Shown: piece after piece, positions 55,519 to 63,914 of the stretch
Layout: the number at the start of each line of letters is the position of its first letter
Position numbering within the stretch: position 1 is the stretch's first letter
DNA from: CAVSRC01 sp963781775
GTDB taxonomy: Bacteria; Pseudomonadota; Alphaproteobacteria; Rhizobiales; Kaistiaceae
Assembly: GCA_963781775.1 (NCBI GenBank)
Contig: CAWAHE010000003.1
Span: 62,001 to 126,000, forward strand
DNA length: 64,000 bases
Direction of reading: 5' to 3'
Notes under the pieces: generated by a model
Database searches by the model: none
What the model was told of the DNA's origin: nothing
The model's input: the letters and a program-made list of their open reading frames with translations, nothing else
Program-made: the position numbers and the translations under genes

Positions 55519-56664
55519 TCAGTTGTTGGCGATGATGTCGACCGCCAGCAAATCGGGCAGGCTGTTGCGGTCCTCGGCCAGTGTGTTGAGCACCTTGTCG
55601 AACGGAACCGGCTCGGCCGGGGCCATCGTGATGGTCAGCGACTTCGGCGACTGCAGGAACGTCGTCAGCGCGGTCTGGACCTTCTCCTGAAACGCCATGC
55701 CGCCGGTATCACCCATGAACAGCATGAGCAGCATCGGCCATTGGCCGGCGATGACGTCCGGCGTCGTCTGGAGCTGCTTCGCCTGCATCGCCAGGACATT
55801 TTCGACAACTCCGGCATTGTCGAGTCGGATCGTCAGGCCGTCGAGCATTGGCGGCGTCTTGTCGGTTTTCGCACCGTCCGCGCCGATCATCCCGTGGACC
55901 TTCACCCGGCTGAACTTGCCGCTGATCACGAGCTTGCCGATGTCGGTCACATCGATCCCAAATGAGCGCAGGGTAAAGGTGTCGGCGGTGGAATCGAAGG
56001 CGACATCCACGGTGGTGGCTATGTGGAGGTCGGTATAGCCGAGTTCCTGCATCATCCCTTGCACCTCTGGCGCGTCGAGCGCGGAGGCAGGCACGACGAT
56101 GCCGGTCGTGGTGAAGAGCATGCTGTCGGCGTGGCCGGAAGCATCCGCGCCCATGGAGACATCGGCCTGGCCGACTGCGATCGGCTCGGCGAGCTCAGGC
56201 GCGCTGATCGAGATGCCCGTGATCGAGGCCTTGGAAAACGGGCGAAAGGTATCCGACATCGCCTTGATCTCGTCGACGGTCGGGATCACTGCGTCGTCCA
56301 CGGTTGCGGTCTGCCAGGCGACCTTGTTTTGTTTTGTCGTCGCCGATCCGTCGCTCAGCACGATGTGGGTGGCCGTGAAGCCGCCGGGCTGGCGATCGGC
56401 CGCGCCGCTGATCACGATGGTCGGAACGTCGATCTCGCGGCCGGCCCGGTCCGGCTGCGTGGCCTTGAAGCCGGTGATGGTGATCGTATCGCCGCTGGCG
56501 GTTGCCTCGGCGTAACTCGCGGTGGCCTTTCCGGTCGCGCCAAAGGTCGCGACGAAGGCATCGGCGACGGCGTGCGCGTCTGGCGCGGCCATGGCGCTGC
56601 CGGCGGTCGACAGAACGATCAGAAGCGAGCCGAACGCAACAGAACGCGATGCCTTGCGAAGCAT
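55519..56664 (-). CDS. Periplasmic protein of unknown function, paralogue of downstream gene
   Basis: A 381-aa exported protein with signal peptide FGSLLIVLSTAGSAMA. The mature part is beta-rich with repeated short strands (DTITITGFKATQPDRAGREI; VPTIVISGAADRQPGGFTA). ATG 56664 has GGGAG upstream; an ATG at 56682 is also possible, while a longer frame to 57291 is the shadow of another gene. It shares motifs with the neighbouring 691-aa protein and is shorter by about 300 residues. No known family is recognised with confidence. Confidence 0.75.
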   Translation of the reverse strand: MLRKASRSVAFGSLLIVLSTAGSAMAAPDAHAVADAFVATFGATGKATASYAEATASGDTITITGFKATQPDRAGREIDVPTIVISGAADRQPGGFTATHIVLSDGSATTKQNKVAWQTATVDDAVIPTVDEIKAMSDTFRPFSKASITGISISAPELAEPIAVGQADVSMGADASGHADSMLFTTTGIVVPASALDAPEVQGMMQELGYTDLHIATTVDVAFDSTADTFTLRSFGIDVTDIGKLVISGKFSRVKVHGMIGADGAKTDKTPPMLDGLTIRLDNAGVVENVLAMQAKQLQTTPDVIAGQWPMLLMLFMGDTGGMAFQEKVQTALTTFLQSPKSLTITMAPAEPVPFDKVLNTLAEDRNSLPDLLAVDIIANN

Positions 56665-56879
56665 TTTCACTCTCCCGGGCATGGCACCGGAAGCCGGCGA
56701 ATCCGGCGCCTTGCGGCCATGGCGGGCGCGATCTTCGCCGGTGTTCAAGGCAAGGACAAGGCTGATATTGGCGCAGCCAGTCGGGCTCGCAATGGCTGAA
56801 AACGGCGGTTCAGGCGGCCGCAAGCAAGGACAGCAAAATTCGAGGCGCCCTGCGAACGCGAGCAGTCGGTGCGGTACGA

Positions 56880-57302
56880 TCAATCCTTCTGGATGATCAT
56901 GAAAACGTCCGGGCGATTTGGCGTGCCGGCGTTGTGGTACCAGAGGCGGCCGTCGTACCAGTCGTGATGAATGGAATCGCTGCACGGCCAGTTGCACTCG
57001 GTGTAACGCGTTGGCGAGGACACCAGATAGGCGGTCTGCGGCGGCACATAGATGCCCGCCGGTTGGCCATGGGGACAGCGCGGGTCGTAGGGGGCGACGT
57101 CGAAGATGCGGACGTAGTCCGTGCTGCCCTTCTTGCCGTGATGGTGGCTGAGATCGATCAGTTGCTGAGAGCGATCGATCGACGCGCACCCATAGGCCGG
57201 CGGCGCGTAGCCGGGAGGAGGGGCGGCGGCGAGATCGGCGGCGAACGCCGGCGCCGAAAGGGCGCTGGCGACGGCTGCGGCTACAAGGCAAATGCGGACC
57301 AT
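56880..57302 (-). CDS. Secreted protein of unknown function
   Basis: A 140-aa exported protein with signal peptide LVAAAVASALSAPAFA followed by a Pro/Ala-rich stretch. The mature domain has four cysteines (GCASID, RCPHG, ECNW, PCSDS) and is rich in His, Tyr and Trp (HHHGKKG, HHDWYDGRLWYHN). A CtrA-like site lies 65 bp upstream. No family is recognised. The 215 bp between this gene and 56665 contain nothing I can identify. Confidence 0.7.
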   Translation of the reverse strand: MVRICLVAAAVASALSAPAFAADLAAAPPPGYAPPAYGCASIDRSQQLIDLSHHHGKKGSTDYVRIFDVAPYDPRCPHGQPAGIYVPPQTAYLVSSPTRYTECNWPCSDSIHHDWYDGRLWYHNAGTPNRPDVFMIIQKD

Positions 57303-57367
57303 GTCGGACCCTCCGGCAGCGGCCGGTGGCGACGATCCGACCGCCCTTGATTGATGCCGGATTCTGG

Positions 57368-57382
57368 TTAACGCGGGGTTAG
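57368..57382 (-). promoter_or_regulatory. CtrA-like binding site upstream of a secreted-protein gene
   Basis: On the plus strand the sequence is TTAA-N7-TTAG, one base from consensus TTAA-N7-TTAA. It lies 65 bp upstream of the start at 57302, the same distance as the site at 14714-14728 to its gene. Function is inferred. Confidence 0.4.
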
Positions 57383-57399
57383 CTGGCGCGCGTCGCCGG

Positions 57400-57906
57400 T
57401 CAGGTGGCGCCCATGAAGTCGTCCTTGCTCAGGACGACGCCGTTGTGGCGCAGGATGTCGTAAGCCGTTGTGGCGTGGAAATAGAAGTTCGGCATCGAGA
57501 AGAACAGAAGGTACTGCTGGCCGGTCAGCGAGACCTGCTTGCCACCGGCCGGGAAAGTGACCGTGGCATCGTCGCGGCCGGCGAACTGCTCCGCCGTCAG
57601 CCCCTTCAGGAAGCCGAGCGCCCAGCTTATCCGTGCCTGCAGGTGCTCGAAGGTCGTGTCCGTGCCTTCGTATTCCGGGATCGGCAGACCGCCGATGCGC
57701 GCCGGCCCGCGGGTCGCATGGCTGCACACCGCGCGGACCTGCTCGGCGAGCGACCACATGTCGGGAAACAGGCGCGCAACGATCAGCGCCTCGGGCTTGA
57801 TCTTCCTGGCTTCGGCATGCGCCGCGGCCTTGTCGAGTATGGCGGCAAGCTGCGTGAGGATGCGCGTATAAACCGGGATTGATACCGAATACATCGACAG
57901 CGGCAT
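57400..57906 (-). CDS. DUF1993 family protein
   Basis: A 168-aa helical protein that starts PLSMYSVSIPVYTRILTQLAAIL, the DUF1993 pattern, and ends with PNFYFHATTAYDILRHNGV. The fold is DinB-like but lacks the classical three-His metal site. Function is unknown. It stands alone between the secreted-protein gene and rpsI. Confidence 0.9.
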   Translation of the reverse strand: MPLSMYSVSIPVYTRILTQLAAILDKAAAHAEARKIKPEALIVARLFPDMWSLAEQVRAVCSHATRGPARIGGLPIPEYEGTDTTFEHLQARISWALGFLKGLTAEQFAGRDDATVTFPAGGKQVSLTGQQYLLFFSMPNFYFHATTAYDILRHNGVVLSKDDFMGAT

Positions 57907-58066
57907 GGACGTTTCCTGTGTGCGAGGGCGCCCGCGTGCGGGCGCGCGACGGTATCACCGCCACCGGCGTTGGCAATCGTTGACGAAGTATGTCGGGGGC
58001 GGGGAGCGTCGGTGGGCGGAGACTATCCGCCCACCGGAAAGGCGATCCGGCCGGAAGGCCGCGGGA

Positions 58067-58531
58067 TCAGCGCTTGGAGAACTGGAAGGAGCGGCGGGCC
58101 TTGGCGCGGCCGTACTTCTTGCGCTCGACCACGCGCGAGTCACGCGTCAGGAAGCCGGCCTTCTTGAGCACGGCGCGAAGCTCGGGCTCGTAGTAGGTCA
58201 GCGCCCGCGAGATGCCGTGGCGCAGTGCGCCGGCCTGGCCGGAAAGGCCGCCGCCGGACACCGTGGCGCGCACGTCGTATTGGCCGTCGCGGTTTGCCGC
58301 CAGGATTGGCTGGCGCAGGATCATCTGCAGCACGGGCCGCGCGAAATACTCGGTGAAGTCCTTGTCGTTGACGAAGATGCGCCCGCCGCCGCGCGTCACC
58401 CAGACGCGGGCCACGGCGTTCTTGCGCTTGCCGGTGGCATAGGCGCGGCCGAGGCTGTCGAGCTTCTGGACGTGAACCGGAGCCGCAGGCATCTCGGTGG
58501 CGAGATCCTGAAGCGATTGCAAATCGGCCAT
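58067..58531 (-). CDS. rpsI: 30S ribosomal protein S9
   Basis: S9 of the small subunit, whose C-terminal tail reaches the P site. The 154-aa protein has YATGKRKNAVARVWV, GGGLSGQAGALRHGISRAL and the conserved ending RKKYGRAKARRSFQFSKR. The N-terminal extension of about 30 residues is normal for alphaproteobacteria. It begins 1 bp after the rplM stop. Confidence 0.98.
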   Translation of the reverse strand: MADLQSLQDLATEMPAAPVHVQKLDSLGRAYATGKRKNAVARVWVTRGGGRIFVNDKDFTEYFARPVLQMILRQPILAANRDGQYDVRATVSGGGLSGQAGALRHGISRALTYYEPELRAVLKKAGFLTRDSRVVERKKYGRAKARRSFQFSKR

Positions 58532-58532
58532 A

Positions 58533-58997
58533 TCAGGCGGTCCTTACGTTCTTGCGGCTCAGGCCGGCAATGTCGATCGTCTCGGGCTGCTGGGCTGCGT
58601 GCGGATGCTCGGAGCCCTTGTAAACGCGCAGGTTCCGCATTTGCTGGCGGGCGAGGGGCCCCTCCGGCAGCATTCTCTCTACGGCCTTCTCGACCACGCG
58701 CTCCGGGAAGCGCCCGTCGAGGATCTTGGCCGCGGTGCGCTCCTTGATCCCGCCGATCCAGCCCGTGTACCAGTAGTACTTCTTGTCCTCGCGCTTGCGG
58801 CCGGTGAAGGCCACTTTCTCCGCGTTGATGACGATAACGTTGTCACCGCAATCGACGTGTGGCGTGTAGGTCGGACGGTGCTTGCCGCGCAGGCGGCGGG
58901 CGACGATCGCGGCGAGGCGACCGACGACCAGACCGTCGGCGTCGATGACGATCCACTTCTTCTCGACGTCGGCCGGCTTCAGGTTGAAGGTTGACAT
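58533..58997 (-). CDS. rplM: 50S ribosomal protein L13
   Basis: Early-assembly protein of the large subunit. The 154-aa protein has WIVIDADGLVVGRLAAIVA, VIVINAEKVAFTG and MLPEGPLARQQMRNLRVYKG. ATG 58997 gives the canonical N-terminus. It is the first gene of rplM-rpsI, with a clear sigma-70 promoter about 67 bp upstream. Confidence 0.98.
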   Translation of the reverse strand: MSTFNLKPADVEKKWIVIDADGLVVGRLAAIVARRLRGKHRPTYTPHVDCGDNVIVINAEKVAFTGRKREDKKYYWYTGWIGGIKERTAAKILDGRFPERVVEKAVERMLPEGPLARQQMRNLRVYKGSEHPHAAQQPETIDIAGLSRKNVRTA

Positions 58998-59063
58998 GGT
59001 GTCTGCCCGTTTCGGTCGGGTGGGAAATAACAAGGCGGCGCACAGGCGCCGCCGGTGAGCAGG

Positions 59064-59092
59064 GTTCTAGTCGCCAGCGCTTTACGCGTCAA
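59064..59092 (-). promoter_or_regulatory. Sigma-70 promoter of rplM-rpsI
   Basis: On the minus strand TTGACG (59087-59092) and TAGAAC (59064-59069) are separated by 17 bp, a near-ideal housekeeping promoter for this group. Transcription would start about 60 nt before the rplM ATG. Confidence 0.75.
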
Positions 59093-59137
59093 GCGATTTC
59101 GATCCGAAAACGTCTGCAATTTCATGCGCTTGCAAAT

Positions 59138-59155
59138 ACGGTATCTAGATACCGT
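59138..59155. promoter_or_regulatory. 18-bp perfect palindrome upstream of the rplM promoter
   Basis: ACGGTATCTAGATACCGT is identical to its own reverse complement. It lies 45 bp upstream of the rplM -35 element and 9 bp from the outer-membrane-protein terminator. It looks like an operator for a dimeric regulator, but I recognise no specific family. Confidence 0.5.
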
Positions 59156-59164
59156 GTGCGGCCC

Positions 59165-59193
59165 AAAAGAAAACCCCGGCAGTGATGCCGGGG
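59165..59193 (-). terminator. Intrinsic terminator of the outer-membrane protein gene
   Basis: On the minus strand CCCCGGC pairs with GCCGGGG around a 6-nt loop (59174-59193), followed by TTTTCTTTT (59173-59165). It lies 26 bp after the stop at 59220 and separates that gene from rplM. Confidence 0.88.
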
Positions 59194-59219
59194 CTTCCCG
59201 AATGACCCGAGGTCAGGGG

Positions 59220-59891
59220 TCAGAATTTGTAGTTCAGGCCGACGCGGACGGTGTTGGCCGTGATGCCGACGCTGGGCGCGGCCGGAATGGCCGTATAGGT
59301 CTGTGACCCGAGATTCAGGTACTGGTACTCGAGCTTCGCCGTCCACTGGGGCGCGAATGCCCACTCGACGCCGGCGCCGAGCACGTAGCCCGTATGCGTT
59401 GCGGACTGACTGACGGGGCCGAACGAAGATGTCCGCGTTGCGCCGCCGGCCGCAAAGCCGCCAGTGAAGTATGGCATCCAGTTGCCCATGGCGTAACCGA
59501 CGCGGCCCCGGATCGTTCCCACCCAGTCAAGACTTTGGGTAACCGTCGGGAGGGGCGTAACCGACCCGGACATCCCGCTCCACAACAGGTCGCCTTCGAT
59601 GCCGAGGACAAGATTGTTGGACATCATGTAGTTGTAGCCGATCTGTCCGCCGACTAACCCTCCGTCGGGGCTGATGTTGAAGGGCGAACCGGTGCTTGCC
59701 GTCGCGGTGCCCCAACCGTAGCCGGCGCTGGCCCCGACGTAGAAGCCCGTCCAGTTGTAAACCGGCGCTGGCGCGTAGATGGCCGAATTGGACGGCGGTG
59801 GTGTGTAAGGCAGGTCGGCGGCGTATGCCGAAGAAGCGCTCAGGGCCGCCACAGCGGCGACAGGCGCGATAAGATTCGCAAACTTACGCAT
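59220..59891 (-). CDS. Outer-membrane beta-barrel protein (Omp25/31-like)
   Basis: A 223-aa exported protein. A signal peptide (VAAVAALSASSAYAAD) is followed by the proline-rich LPYTPPPSNSAIYAPAPVYNWTGFYVG and a barrel of about eight strands ending in Phe (VGLNYKF). Strands GYNYMMSNNLVLGIEGD and GRVGYAMGNWMPYFTGGFA are typical. It is related to 39373-39963, but the two are distant in sequence. Single-gene unit with its own terminator. Confidence 0.93.
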   Translation of the reverse strand: MRKFANLIAPVAAVAALSASSAYAADLPYTPPPSNSAIYAPAPVYNWTGFYVGASAGYGWGTATASTGSPFNISPDGGLVGGQIGYNYMMSNNLVLGIEGDLLWSGMSGSVTPLPTVTQSLDWVGTIRGRVGYAMGNWMPYFTGGFAAGGATRTSSFGPVSQSATHTGYVLGAGVEWAFAPQWTAKLEYQYLNLGSQTYTAIPAAPSVGITANTVRVGLNYKF

Positions 59892-60066
59892 TGGGGGATG
59901 ACTCCTCGCCCGCTTTTCGACAGCCCCCCGGCAATCATTAGCGAAGGTTACCCCAAGCTGGCCGGATTCGCACCACCCTCCTGTCAGAAATCACACGGAC
60001 GTTGCCATTTTGGCACATGGGGCCAAGGCTGAGCGGCAAGCTGCTGGCGGACCTATATTGAACGGC

Positions 60067-60480
60067 ATGAATGACAATCAGCTTCGTGACATTCTGACTG
60101 CGACGCGCACCATCGCGATGGTTGGGGCGTCGCCCAATCCAGCGCGCCCGAGCCATGGCGTGATGGCCTATCTCCTTCGCCAAGGTTACCGCGTGATTCC
60201 AATAAATCCTGGCCATGACGGCAAGCAGATCCTCGGCCAGACAGTCTATGCGCGGCTGGCCGAGGTTCCCGAGCCGATCGACCTCGTCGACATATTCCGC
60301 CGGACGGACGCACTCGGCGGCGTGGTGGACGCCGCGCTGGCGCTCGATCCGAAACCTAAGGCGATCTGGATGCAGCTGGGGCTTCGCGATGAAGCCGCCG
60401 CGGCGCGCGCCGAGGCGGCCGGCGTTGCGGTCGTCATGGACCGCTGCACCAAGGTCGAGCACGCCCGCCTCGGACTCTGA
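60067..60480 (+). CDS. CoA-binding protein (YccU-like)
   Basis: A 137-aa Rossmann-fold protein of the CoA-binding domain family. It has AMVGASPNPARPSHGVMAYL at the nucleotide end, GYRVIPINPG, and the conserved Cys near the C-terminus in VVMDRCTKVEH. ATG 60067 is preferred over an upstream start at 60010, which has no family sequence. Function is unknown despite wide occurrence. Confidence 0.93.
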   Translation: MNDNQLRDILTATRTIAMVGASPNPARPSHGVMAYLLRQGYRVIPINPGHDGKQILGQTVYARLAEVPEPIDLVDIFRRTDALGGVVDAALALDPKPKAIWMQLGLRDEAAAARAEAAGVAVVMDRCTKVEHARLGL

Positions 60481-61063
60481 CCGCCGGACTGGAATGCTGT
60501 TCGGTTGCCGGGCCGGAATTTGGCAGCTTTTGCTTTGGATTTTGCCCGCCTCACCGGCTAGGGATAGAGGCATGTTGGCCGGATGACGTAAGCGCCGCGA
60601 GAGACGGTGACACGGGCCGGCCGGCCGGCGGGGTCGCATCACCAGCCGGGCCAGATGAATGGGAGGCGGCAGGTGCCCAACAACCCGACCGATGACGGTC
60701 TGTGCGCTCGCTTGGCCATCGGTCGACACCGGGTTTTGAAGGCGGGCCGTCCGTCGCGTTCAACCCAATTTTGTGATCGAAGCTTCCCCCGATCGACCGA
60801 CGCGCATCTTCCGGCGAACCTGCTAAGTGCCGGTTTTGCGAGACGGCCGGCCATTGCGGTATGGCCGAACCGCCATCGAAACATACGAGGTGAAATAGCG
60901 ACGCTTGCCCTTGTCGGACGAGCTGCGATTTGCGCTGAACTTCCCAACCCGCAGAATGAAGGCATCGACCACCGCGGCGCGTTCGCGCGCCCTGGACGGC
61001 GGGTCAAATCCCCTTTCACAATCGTCCACACCCGACCCCTAGAACATCGCAAGGAGACGACTG
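60481..61063. other. 583-bp region upstream of metY without a supported gene
   Basis: No coding frame here has family sequence or a ribosome binding site. The 60600-60660 part is very GC-rich (a CGG/CCG run) and could fold; 60760-60790 is more AT-rich. A methionine-related riboswitch would be expected before metY in this group, but I do not find the conserved SAM-II or SAH sequences by eye. Confidence 0.4.
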
Positions 61064-62350
61064 ATGAGTGACGATCGCGTACCTGGCTTTTCGACGCTCG
61101 CGGTGCACGCCGGCGCCAAGCCCGACCCGACCACCGGCGCCCGCGTGACGCCGATCTACCAGACGGCGTCCTACGTCTTCAACGACGCGGACCATGCGGC
61201 GTCGCTATTCGGCCTTCAGGCGTTCGGCAATATCTACACACGCATCATGAGCCCAACGAGCGACGTGCTCGAGCAGCGCATCGCCGCGCTGGAAGGCGGT
61301 ACAGCGGCGCTCGCGGTCGCCTCGGGGCACGCGGCGCAGCTGGTCACGCTGCACGCGCTGATGCAGCCGGGCGACGAATTCGTCGCCGCCGGTCAGCTCT
61401 ATGGCGGCTCGATCAACCAGTTCAATCACTCGTTCAAGAGCTTTGGCTGGAACGTCAAGTGGGCCAACATCGACGACATCTCGAGCTTCGAGAGCGCCGT
61501 CGGCCCGAAGACCAAGGCGATCTTCGTCGAGTCGATCGCCAACCCGGGCGGCGTCATCACCGACATTGCCGCGGTCGCCGCCGTCGCCAAGCGGGCAGGC
61601 GTGCCTCTTATCGTCGATAACACGCTGGCGACGCCCTATCTTTGCCGGCCGTTCGACCACGGCGCCGACATCATCGTGCATTCGATGACCAAGTTCATCG
61701 GCGGCCACGGCAACTCGATCGGCGGCATCATCGTCGACGGCGGCAAGTTCAACTGGATGGCCTCGAAGCGCTATCCGATGCTTTCCGAGAAGCGCCCCGA
61801 GTACAACGGCATGGTGCTCGGCGAGACGTTCGGCAATTTCGCCTTCGCCATCGCCTGCCGGGTCCTCGGCCTGCGCGACCTTGGCCCGGCAATCTCGCCG
61901 TTCAACTCGTTCCTGATCCTGACCGGATCGGAGACGCTGCCGCTCAGGATGCAGAAGCACTCGGACAATGCCAAGGCGGTGGCCGAGTATCTCGCCGGCC
62001 ACGACAAGGTGTCGTGGGTGAGCTACGCCGGCCTGCCCGGCGACCGCTATCACCAGCTCGCGGAGAAGTACTGCCCGAAGGGCGCCGGCGCGGTGCTGAC
62101 CTTCGGTGTCGAGGGCGGGTCGGAGGCCGGCATCAAGCTGGTCTCCAACGTCAAGCTGTTCTCGCATCTCGCCAACATCGGCGATACGCGCAGCCTGATC
62201 ATCCATCCATGGTCGACGACCCATAGCCAGCTCACCGACGAGCAGCGCAAGGCTGCCGGCGCCGGACCTGACGTCGTGCGCCTGTCGGTCGGCATCGAGG
62301 ATGTTGCCGACATCATCGCCGATCTCGACCAGGCGCTGGCAGCGGCCTGA
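61064..62350 (+). CDS. metY: O-acetylhomoserine aminocarboxypropyltransferase (MetY-type sulfhydrylase)
   Basis: PLP enzyme making homocysteine (or methionine) from O-acetylhomoserine and sulfide. The 428-aa protein has the Cys/Met-metabolism fold: STLAVHAGAKPDPTTGARV at the N-terminus, TRIMSPTSDVLEQRIAALE, and the PLP Lys in HSMTKFIGGHG. Length and sequence fit MetY rather than cystathionine enzymes. AAGGAG lies 8 nt before ATG 61064. The esterase gene starts 2 bp after its stop. Confidence 0.95.
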   Translation: MSDDRVPGFSTLAVHAGAKPDPTTGARVTPIYQTASYVFNDADHAASLFGLQAFGNIYTRIMSPTSDVLEQRIAALEGGTAALAVASGHAAQLVTLHALMQPGDEFVAAGQLYGGSINQFNHSFKSFGWNVKWANIDDISSFESAVGPKTKAIFVESIANPGGVITDIAAVAAVAKRAGVPLIVDNTLATPYLCRPFDHGADIIVHSMTKFIGGHGNSIGGIIVDGGKFNWMASKRYPMLSEKRPEYNGMVLGETFGNFAFAIACRVLGLRDLGPAISPFNSFLILTGSETLPLRMQKHSDNAKAVAEYLAGHDKVSWVSYAGLPGDRYHQLAEKYCPKGAGAVLTFGVEGGSEAGIKLVSNVKLFSHLANIGDTRSLIIHPWSTTHSQLTDEQRKAAGAGPDVVRLSVGIEDVADIIADLDQALAAA

Positions 62351-62352
62351 CC

Positions 62353-63849
62353 GTGGCCGGGGAGCGGACGAATCCGGCAAGCCTGCGCGTCGAAGGCGGC
62401 GCGCTGGCGGTGCCTGGCGCCGATGCGAACGGGGTGCGTGCCTACAAGGGCATTCCGTTCGCCGCCCCGCCTGTCGGCGATCTGCGCTGGCGACCGCCGG
62501 CGCCGGTGGTGCCCTGGACCGGCGTCCGCGATACCAGCGCATTCGGCGCCAATGCCATGCAAGGGGCCGTCTTCAACGACATCGATCCCCTGACGCCTGG
62601 CGTTTCAGAGGACTGTCTCTACCTCAACGTCTGGACGCCGGCCTCTCCGCCGGACGACCGCCTGCCGGTGTTCTTCTGGATCCATGGCGGCGGCTTCGTC
62701 GTCGGGCATGGCGCCGAGCCGCGCTACGACGGCGGCAAGCTCGCCGCCCGCGGCATGGTGGTCGTCACCGCCAACCATCGGCTGGGCGCACTCGGCTTCA
62801 TGGCGCATCCCGACCTGACAGCGGAATCTCCGGAAGGCGCGTCCGGCAACTACGGTCTGCTCGACCAACTCGCTGCGCTCGCCTGGGTGAAGCGCAACAT
62901 TGCCGCGTTCGGTGGCGATCCGGATTGCATCACCATCGCCGGAGAGTCGGCAGGGTCCATTTCGGTCTGCGCCCTGATGGCTTCGCCTTTGGCCGCCGGC
63001 CTGTTCCAGCGGGCCATCGGACAAAGCGGTGCGTTGATGCCACCGCCGGTGACGTCGCGGGATCTGACCCGCGCGACCGCGGAGGGCCTTGGCGTGGCGT
63101 TTGCCGCAAAGCTCGGCGCCAAGTCCCTTGCCGCCATGCGCGACGTTCCGGCCGAACGCATCGTCGATGCCCAGAAGGAGTCCCGCTGGTGGCCGATCGT
63201 CGATGGCCATTTCCTTGCCGAGCCGCCGGCCGCGATCTTCGCTGCCGGTCAGCAGAACGACGTGACCCTGCTTGCCGGTTGGAACCGCGACGAGGGCTTC
63301 AACTTCGATGTTTCGCTGGGGACGTCGGCGCCGTTTGCCGAAATCGTGCGCCAACGCGTCGGGGAGCGCGCCGAAGACGTTCTCGCGCTCTATCCCGCCG
63401 CGGACAAACACGCAGAGCAACAAGCCGCACGCGATCTTGGCGGCGACCTCACCATCATCCAGCCGACCTGGGCCTGGCTGGAGGCTCAGAGAAAGACGGG
63501 CAAGGCTGAGGTTTACCGCTATCGCTTCGACCGGTCGCCGCAGGTGCCGGACGACTGGTTCGGTGGGCGGCCTGTTGCCAATGCAGGCGCCTTCCATGCT
63601 GCCGAGATCGTGTACGCGTTCGACACGCTCGATGCGTTCGCGTGGCACTACACCGATGCCGACCGCCAGACGGCCGCGACGATGTCGGCCTATTGGACCA
63701 ACTTCATCAAGACCGGCGATCCCAACGGGGCGGACTTGCCAAAGTGGCCTTCCTATCGCTCGGGCGGAGACCCGGTGATGCACCTCGACGCAAATCCCGA
63801 GGTGCGACCGGACGACAATCGTCGCCGGTTCGAGGGGCTTGCCCGCTGA
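62353..63849 (+). CDS. Carboxylesterase (type B, para-nitrobenzyl-esterase-like)
   Basis: A 498-aa alpha/beta-hydrolase of the type-B carboxylesterase family. The oxyanion hole HGGGFVVG and nucleophile motif GESAGS are present, with YKGIPFAAPPVGDLRW as the family start. No signal peptide is seen, so it is probably cytosolic. The GTG start lies 2 bp after the metY stop; co-transcription is likely though a metabolic link is not obvious. Confidence 0.92.
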   Translation: MAGERTNPASLRVEGGALAVPGADANGVRAYKGIPFAAPPVGDLRWRPPAPVVPWTGVRDTSAFGANAMQGAVFNDIDPLTPGVSEDCLYLNVWTPASPPDDRLPVFFWIHGGGFVVGHGAEPRYDGGKLAARGMVVVTANHRLGALGFMAHPDLTAESPEGASGNYGLLDQLAALAWVKRNIAAFGGDPDCITIAGESAGSISVCALMASPLAAGLFQRAIGQSGALMPPPVTSRDLTRATAEGLGVAFAAKLGAKSLAAMRDVPAERIVDAQKESRWWPIVDGHFLAEPPAAIFAAGQQNDVTLLAGWNRDEGFNFDVSLGTSAPFAEIVRQRVGERAEDVLALYPAADKHAEQQAARDLGGDLTIIQPTWAWLEAQRKTGKAEVYRYRFDRSPQVPDDWFGGRPVANAGAFHAAEIVYAFDTLDAFAWHYTDADRQTAATMSAYWTNFIKTGDPNGADLPKWPSYRSGGDPVMHLDANPEVRPDDNRRRFEGLAR

Positions 63850-63914
63850 GTGTTGATGCCGGTCGCGGACCTGTCGCGGCGATGGTTGGTTCGACGCGAC
63901 AGGCCGCGGACTGA

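Noticed and set aside
56665..56879. Possible small gene in the gap after the periplasmic paralogue
   Set aside because: The only plus-strand frames are short and lack a ribosome binding site or conserved sequence.
60481..61063. SAM-II, SAH or cobalamin riboswitch before metY
   Set aside because: I looked for the conserved core sequences of these classes and did not find them; only general GC-rich pairing is present.
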